Shown here piece by piece: positions 60,516-64,000 of a stretch of 64,000 bases of DNA. Origin of the DNA: Acidovorax radicis N35 (lineage in GTDB: Bacteria > Pseudomonadota > Gammaproteobacteria > Burkholderiales > Burkholderiaceae_C); NCBI RefSeq assembly GCF_000204195.1, contig NZ_AFBG01000019.1:824211-888210 (forward strand), in the 5' to 3' direction. A model generated the notes under the pieces. It was given only the letters and a program-made list of their open reading frames with translations, was not told the origin of the DNA and ran no database searches. Numbering within the stretch: position 1 is the first letter of the stretch; every line of letters starts with the position of its first letter. The position numbers were made by a program, and so were the translations under genes.

Positions 60516-61837
60516 TGGCTGCACTCAACGCCTGGATGAACGGCGAATGGGTCGGCACCTGGCAGGTCACCCGCGGCACCCACAGCTTCACATACGCACC
60601 CTCGTGGCTGGAGTCCGGGAAGTCGCGGCCGCTGTCCCTGTCGCTGCCGATCACCCGCACCTTGGAGATCAAGGGCGAGGTGGTGGCGAACTACTTCGAC
60701 AACCTGCTGCCTGACAACGACCACATCCGAGAGCGCATCGGACGGCGCTTCAAGACCCGAACGCTGGACGCCTTCTCCTTGCTGGAAGCCATTGGCCGCG
60801 ACTGTGTGGGCGCCGTGCAGTTGCTGCCCGAAGAAACCACGCCGGACGGATGGGACCGCGTGGAGTGCCAAGCGCTGACCGAGGCGGAAGTTGCCCAAGC
60901 CCTGCACGCTGTTCCCGCCGATCCGCACATGCGTCCCGGCGACGAGGCACCTGTATTCCGAATTTCGCTGGCCGGTGCGCAGGAAAAAACCGCCTTCACA
61001 CGGGTGGACGGCCAATGGTGCCGCCCCCTCGGAGCAACCCCGAGCACCCACATCTTCAAGCTTCCGCTCGGGGTGATTGCCAACACGAGCCGGGTGGAGA
61101 TGTTCGACTCGGTGGAGAACGAATGGCTGTGCGCCCAGATCATCGGCGCGCTCGGCCTGCCAATGGCCCACACCGAAATGGCCAGCTTTGAGGACCAGCG
61201 CGCATTGATCGTGGAGCGCTTCGACCGGGAATGGATGGACGATAACAAGTGGATTGCCCGGCTACCCCAGGAGGATTTCTGCCAAGCAATCGGCCTGCCC
61301 CCGCGACTGAAATATGAAAGCGATGGTGGTCCGTCCATCGCGGCGGGCCTGGCGCTGCTGGCTGGAAGCGAGGACGCCACCACGGATCGGCTGGCCTTCC
61401 AACTTGCTCAGTTGGCCTTCTGGCTCATGGCGGCGCCCGACGGACACGCCAAGAACTTCTCGATCTTCCTGCGGCAGGGCAACACCTACGAAATGACGCC
61501 CTTGTACGACGTGCTGTCAGTCTGGCCGTATGTCGGCAAGGGCCGCGGACAATTGCACCTGCGCGACGTGCGCCTGGCCATGGCGCTGAGATCGAAGAAC
61601 GCGCACTACGACGTCTACGGCATTCGTGCACGCCACTGGTACGACTTGGCCATGAAGAACGGTGGACCAGCAGTTTGGGAAGGAATGCTGGGCTTGGTCG
61701 AGCAGGTCGATGTAGCTCTCGATGTTGTCGAGGCACAACTACCCGAAGCCTTCCCGGAGCGCATCTGGACTCCTATCGCGGACGGCATGCGGAGCCAGGC
61801 GAAAAAGTTCCAAGCGGAAGCCGGTGCCATCTCGTGA
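60515..61837 (+). CDS. hipA: HipA-type serine/threonine kinase toxin
   Basis: 440 residues, the HipA length. N-terminal subdomain ([20 protein letters not shown]), the phosphorylation/ATP loop [30 protein letters not shown], and the catalytic [14 protein letters not shown] loop with DxxxK...N geometry followed by TPLYDVLS (metal-binding Asp). E. coli HipA phosphorylates GltX and induces persistence. All catalytic motifs are kept, so the toxin looks active. The start overlaps the hipB stop by one base. The 3' end runs into the replaced tail of the convergent zinc GTPase gene. Confidence 0.92.
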   Translation: MAALNAWMNGEWVGTWQVTRGTHSFTYAPSWLESGKSRPLSLSLPITRTLEIKGEVVANYFDNLLPDNDHIRERIGRRFKTRTLDAFSLLEAIGRDCVGAVQLLPEETTPDGWDRVECQALTEAEVAQALHAVPADPHMRPGDEAPVFRISLAGAQEKTAFTRVDGQWCRPLGATPSTHIFKLPLGVIANTSRVEMFDSVENEWLCAQIIGALGLPMAHTEMASFEDQRALIVERFDREWMDDNKWIARLPQEDFCQAIGLPPRLKYESDGGPSIAAGLALLAGSEDATTDRLAFQLAQLAFWLMAAPDGHAKNFSIFLRQGNTYEMTPLYDVLSVWPYVGKGRGQLHLRDVRLAMALRSKNAHYDVYGIRARHWYDLAMKNGGPAVWEGMLGLVEQVDVALDVVEAQLPEAFPERIWTPIADGMRSQAKKFQAEAGAIS

Positions 61838-62879
61838 CGGCTGCTGAACGCCCCAGCGCAATATCGGCAAGCATGGGCCGACACACATCTACGATGGTCA
61901 AGAACATCAAACCGGCGAGCGCCGCGACAAAGACGCTTGTGCAGTCAGCCCGCGCGCGGGCCAACACCATCAAGGATTCGGTGTGCAAGATCGACGTACC
62001 AGTCGCCAAGTTTTCAGATCTGCGGGACGACGACCTGACGGGTAACTCATTCAAACCTGCGCCTGGTGACAAGGTGGCTACGGTGCCGATGCCGTATTCC
62101 TCGGTCTCTGGCGTGTGCTGACCGCGCAGTTCCTTGAGCCACCCCGGCGCCTGCGATGCCTGCTCGAAGTCGAATAGGCCGGTGTCGAGAACCGATGCAA
62201 GTGCCACCTTGCCGAACGCCGATACCTCGATCTTCGCGCGCGGGTTGAGCCCGTGCAGGATGGCCATCAGTTGCTCACGCTGCCCCGCTGTGATCAGATC
62301 CACCTTGTTGAGCACGATCACGTCGCAAAACTCGATCTGCTCGACCAGCAGATCGACCACCGTTCGCTGATCTTCCTCACCCAGCGATTCGCCGCGCGAT
62401 TGCAGGCTGTCACGTGAGCTGTAGTCCTTGAGAAAGTTGTAGGCGTCCACCACGGTGACCATGGTGTCCAGACGCGCAATATCCGAGAGACTCTTACCGT
62501 CCTCGCCTGCAAAGGTGAAGGTCTCTGCCACCGGTAGCGGCTCGGAGATGCCGGTGGACTCGATCACGAGTTGGTCAAACTTACCCTCCCGCGCCAGCCG
62601 CTCCACCTCGATCAGCAAGTCTTCGCGCAAGGTACAGCAGATGCAGCCGTTGCTCATCTCGACAAGCTTCTCGTCGGTGCGCGAGAGTTCTGCTCCGCCC
62701 TGGCGAACCAGCTCAGCGTCGATGTTCACTTCGGACATGTCGTTGACGATGACCGCGACGCGACGCCCCTCGCGGTTGTTCAGGATGTGGTTGAGCAAAG
62801 TAGTCTTACCAGCACCAAGAAAGCCGGACAGGACCGTGACCGGCAGAAGCCTGGCATGCGAAACGAGTTCAGTGGACAT
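61773..62879 (-). CDS. zigA: COG0523 zinc-related GTPase (ZigA/CobW family), C-terminal domain replaced
   Basis: The frame codes 368 residues. The GTPase part is normal: Walker [18 protein letters not shown], the metal motif [26 protein letters not shown] and the G4 motif LNKVDL. Similarity to the family stops after [14 protein letters not shown] (about 62092); the expected CobW C-terminal domain is absent and about 100 unrelated residues follow, ending inside hipA. It probably loads zinc into client proteins under zinc limitation, but the gene is likely damaged. DUF1826 lies 51 bp upstream on the same strand, a known pairing under Zur control. Confidence 0.75.
   Translation of the reverse strand: MSTELVSHARLLPVTVLSGFLGAGKTTLLNHILNNREGRRVAVIVNDMSEVNIDAELVRQGGAELSRTDEKLVEMSNGCICCTLREDLLIEVERLAREGKFDQLVIESTGISEPLPVAETFTFAGEDGKSLSDIARLDTMVTVVDAYNFLKDYSSRDSLQSRGESLGEEDQRTVVDLLVEQIEFCDVIVLNKVDLITAGQREQLMAILHGLNPRAKIEVSAFGKVALASVLDTGLFDFEQASQAPGWLKELRGQHTPETEEYGIGTVATLSPGAGLNELPVRSSSRRSENLATGTSILHTESLMVLARARADCTSVFVAALAGLMFLTIVDVCRPMLADIALGRSAAVTRWHRLPLGTFSPGSACRPR
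61838..62092. other. Foreign sequence joining hipA and the zinc GTPase gene
   Basis: About 255 bp that is neither hipA nor the normal GTPase 3' end. On the plus strand it can be read as [12 protein letters not shown] and [20 protein letters not shown], unrecognised. The GTPase frame passes through it by chance. It is probably the left-over end of the element that delivered hipBA. Confidence 0.45.
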
Positions 62880-62930
62880 ATTCGTGAGTTCTCTCAGTGG
62901 TCATGGATGGGATTGCAATCAACGGTCTGG

Positions 62931-63494
62931 TCATAGGGCGTCGATGGCCACCAACACCCGAGGTCCATGCATTGGCGACATCGGGGGAGAACGGTGGATG
63001 GCGCCCCGCTCCTTGATGCCAGCCCACTGCCTCCCCTTGAGAAGAGCAATGGCAAAGGGAGTAAGCGTGCGCACCGCAGCGGGATGCAGAATGAGCCCGG
63101 AGGCTTCATCGGACAGGCCCCCCGCGCCGCCGCCCAGCTTGGAGCGATCAGCGTCTCGCTCGTCCAGCCACTGCGTTCCAATCCCCCTGTAGGTGCACAA
63201 AAGGCGGGCCTTGACGTTGTCGACGTGGAAACGAGGACACTGCACGCTGGATATCACCTCAAAGCGGATCCTGACCGCACACGCACCCGTGACGTCGCCA
63301 AACAGCTTTGACAGCCCTTCGATGTCGTGCATCAGCGCTCCTCGCCCGCGCAGCAGCGGAAGAAGCGTGAGCGGTATGGCGTCCCCTTCTCGGAAACGCT
63401 CGATCTGCCAACCTCGCCCCAACATTCCCTCCTGCACTGCCCCATCCAGATAGCGACAGATCTGCAGCTGAGGCGGCCGATCCAGCCAGCACAT
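62931..63494 (-). CDS. DUF1826 domain protein, N-terminus possibly truncated by an insertion sequence
   Basis: 187 residues from the first ATG at 63494 (MCWLDRPPQLQICRYLDGAV). Family features: FEVISSVQCPRFHVDNVKAR and LLCTYRGIGTQWLDER, with a conserved Cys/His set that suggests metal binding. DUF1826 genes usually accompany the COG0523 GTPase in Zur-regulated zinc-saving operons. The reading frame goes on upstream of the ATG for about 20 family-like residues (SFCAALSHWRDPDAQ) up to the insertion element near 63549, so the true start has probably been lost. Confidence 0.7.
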   Translation of the reverse strand: MCWLDRPPQLQICRYLDGAVQEGMLGRGWQIERFREGDAIPLTLLPLLRGRGALMHDIEGLSKLFGDVTGACAVRIRFEVISSVQCPRFHVDNVKARLLCTYRGIGTQWLDERDADRSKLGGGAGGLSDEASGLILHPAAVRTLTPFAIALLKGRQWAGIKERGAIHRSPPMSPMHGPRVLVAIDAL

Positions 63495-63548
63495 TTGCGC
63501 GTCAGGATCACGCCAATGCGACAGCGCTGCGCAGAAGCTCTGTCTATC

Positions 63549-64000
63549 TGTTGGTGCCGATGCAATCTTGACCAGCTAAACCGCAAAGTGCCAATCCAAT
63601 ATTGACCAGGGTGTTCCACTGACCTGCTGAGAATTTCAGCAGGGGATTCAAGGTGATCACCATGGACATGATTGGCAAGGTCAGGCGCATGAGGCTGCGC
63701 GACCAACTCTCCCTCAGCGAGATCGCAAAGCGCACGGGCCTGTCGCGCAACACGGTCAAGAAGTGGCTCAAGGCGCCCGGCGATGTTGCCCCGAAGTACG
63801 AGCGGGTGAAGCTCGATGGCAAGCTAACTGCGTTCGAGCCGATCCTGCATCAAGCGCTCACAACCGACAGCCATCGCCCCAAGCATGGACGGCGCAGCGG
63901 CCGTGCCTTGTTTGCTCAGATACAGGCCCAAGGCTACCGCGGCGGCTACAGCGCCGTCACCGACTACATCCGGCGCTGGCGGGTGGAGTCAGCAACCAGT
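63549..64000 (+). mobile_element. IS21-family insertion sequence, left part
   Basis: The left end probably starts with TGTTGGTGCCGATGC at 63549. Two copies of the unit TTGACCAG, at 63568-63575 and 63602-63609, look like the multiple terminal repeats of IS21-family ends. A hairpin CCTGCTGAGAATTTCAGCAGG precedes istA. The right part with istB and the other end are outside the window. Confidence 0.75.
63662..64000 (+). CDS. istA: IS21-family transposase IstA, 3' end outside the window
   Basis: The ATG at 63662 (MDMIGKVRRMRLRDQLSLSE) opens a frame of at least 113 residues with no stop before the edge. An N-terminal helix-turn-helix (LSEIAKRTGLSRNTVKKWLK) is typical of IstA; the DDE catalytic domain would follow. 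The region GRALFAQIQAQGYRGGYSAV matches the second HTH-like part of the family. Confidence 0.88.
   Translation, partial: MDMIGKVRRMRLRDQLSLSEIAKRTGLSRNTVKKWLKAPGDVAPKYERVKLDGKLTAFEPILHQALTTDSHRPKHGRRSGRALFAQIQAQGYRGGYSAVTDYIRRWRVESATS

Overview
The window is GC-rich chromosomal DNA from a betaproteobacterium, most likely a member of the Comamonadaceae (Acidovorax, Diaphorobacter or Alicycliphilus-like). Three things point there: the protein families and their order (narXL beside narK1-narK2-narGHJI, yggS/pilT/pilU, rsmI/yraN/diaA/dolP), the 'GCGCTT...AAGCGC + GCTAT...ATAGC' repeat scattered through the window, and the composite palindromic repeats typical of that family. Taxonomy is inferred from content, not from a database search.

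Left part (1-5.1 kb, all minus strand): a TPR protein cut by the window edge, an AbrB-family membrane protein, and the pair ugd-uxs, which makes UDP-glucuronate and then UDP-xylose. From 5.1 to 25.1 kb lies a nearly continuous minus-strand block for anaerobic life. The sensor-regulator pair narX-narL comes first, then narK1, narK2, narG, narH, narJ, narI, a Cys-rich parvulin-type PPIase, a beta carbonic anhydrase, a B12-dependent ribonucleotide reductase (nrdJ), nnrS, a nitroreductase, a small conserved protein and a hemerythrin-like protein. Several junctions overlap by 4 bp (narX/narL, narJ/narI, nrdJ/nnrS). A perfect FNR/DNR-type palindrome sits between narX and the divergent chaN.

Middle part (25-47 kb): a ChaN-like lipoprotein, a membrane PAS-GGDEF-EAL protein, purU, a LysR regulator, a UvrD-like helicase, a GlcD-type FAD oxidase, a low-GC orphan gene that looks transferred, a small TPR-like protein, a DUF445 protein and a class V aminotransferase. 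Then comes a fatty/carboxylic-acid module: a single-chain acyl-CoA carboxylase, an acyl-CoA synthetase, a divergent TetR regulator with two palindromic operators, and a periplasmic binding protein without transporter partners. A threonine aldolase follows.

Right part (47-64 kb): yggS divergent from pilT, a cyclic-nucleotide-binding protein between pilT and pilU, a beta-hydroxyacid dehydrogenase, the conserved dolP/diaA/yraN//rsmI group, a YegD-type Hsp70, a large exported Kelch protein with an IPTL-CTERM sorting tail, and then an accessory region. The accessory region holds terminators and decayed sequence, a hipBA toxin-antitoxin pair with its own promoter and operator, a COG0523 zinc GTPase whose C-terminus has been replaced, a DUF1826 protein, and the start of an IS21-family insertion sequence that runs off the right edge.

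No rRNA, functional tRNA or CRISPR array was seen.
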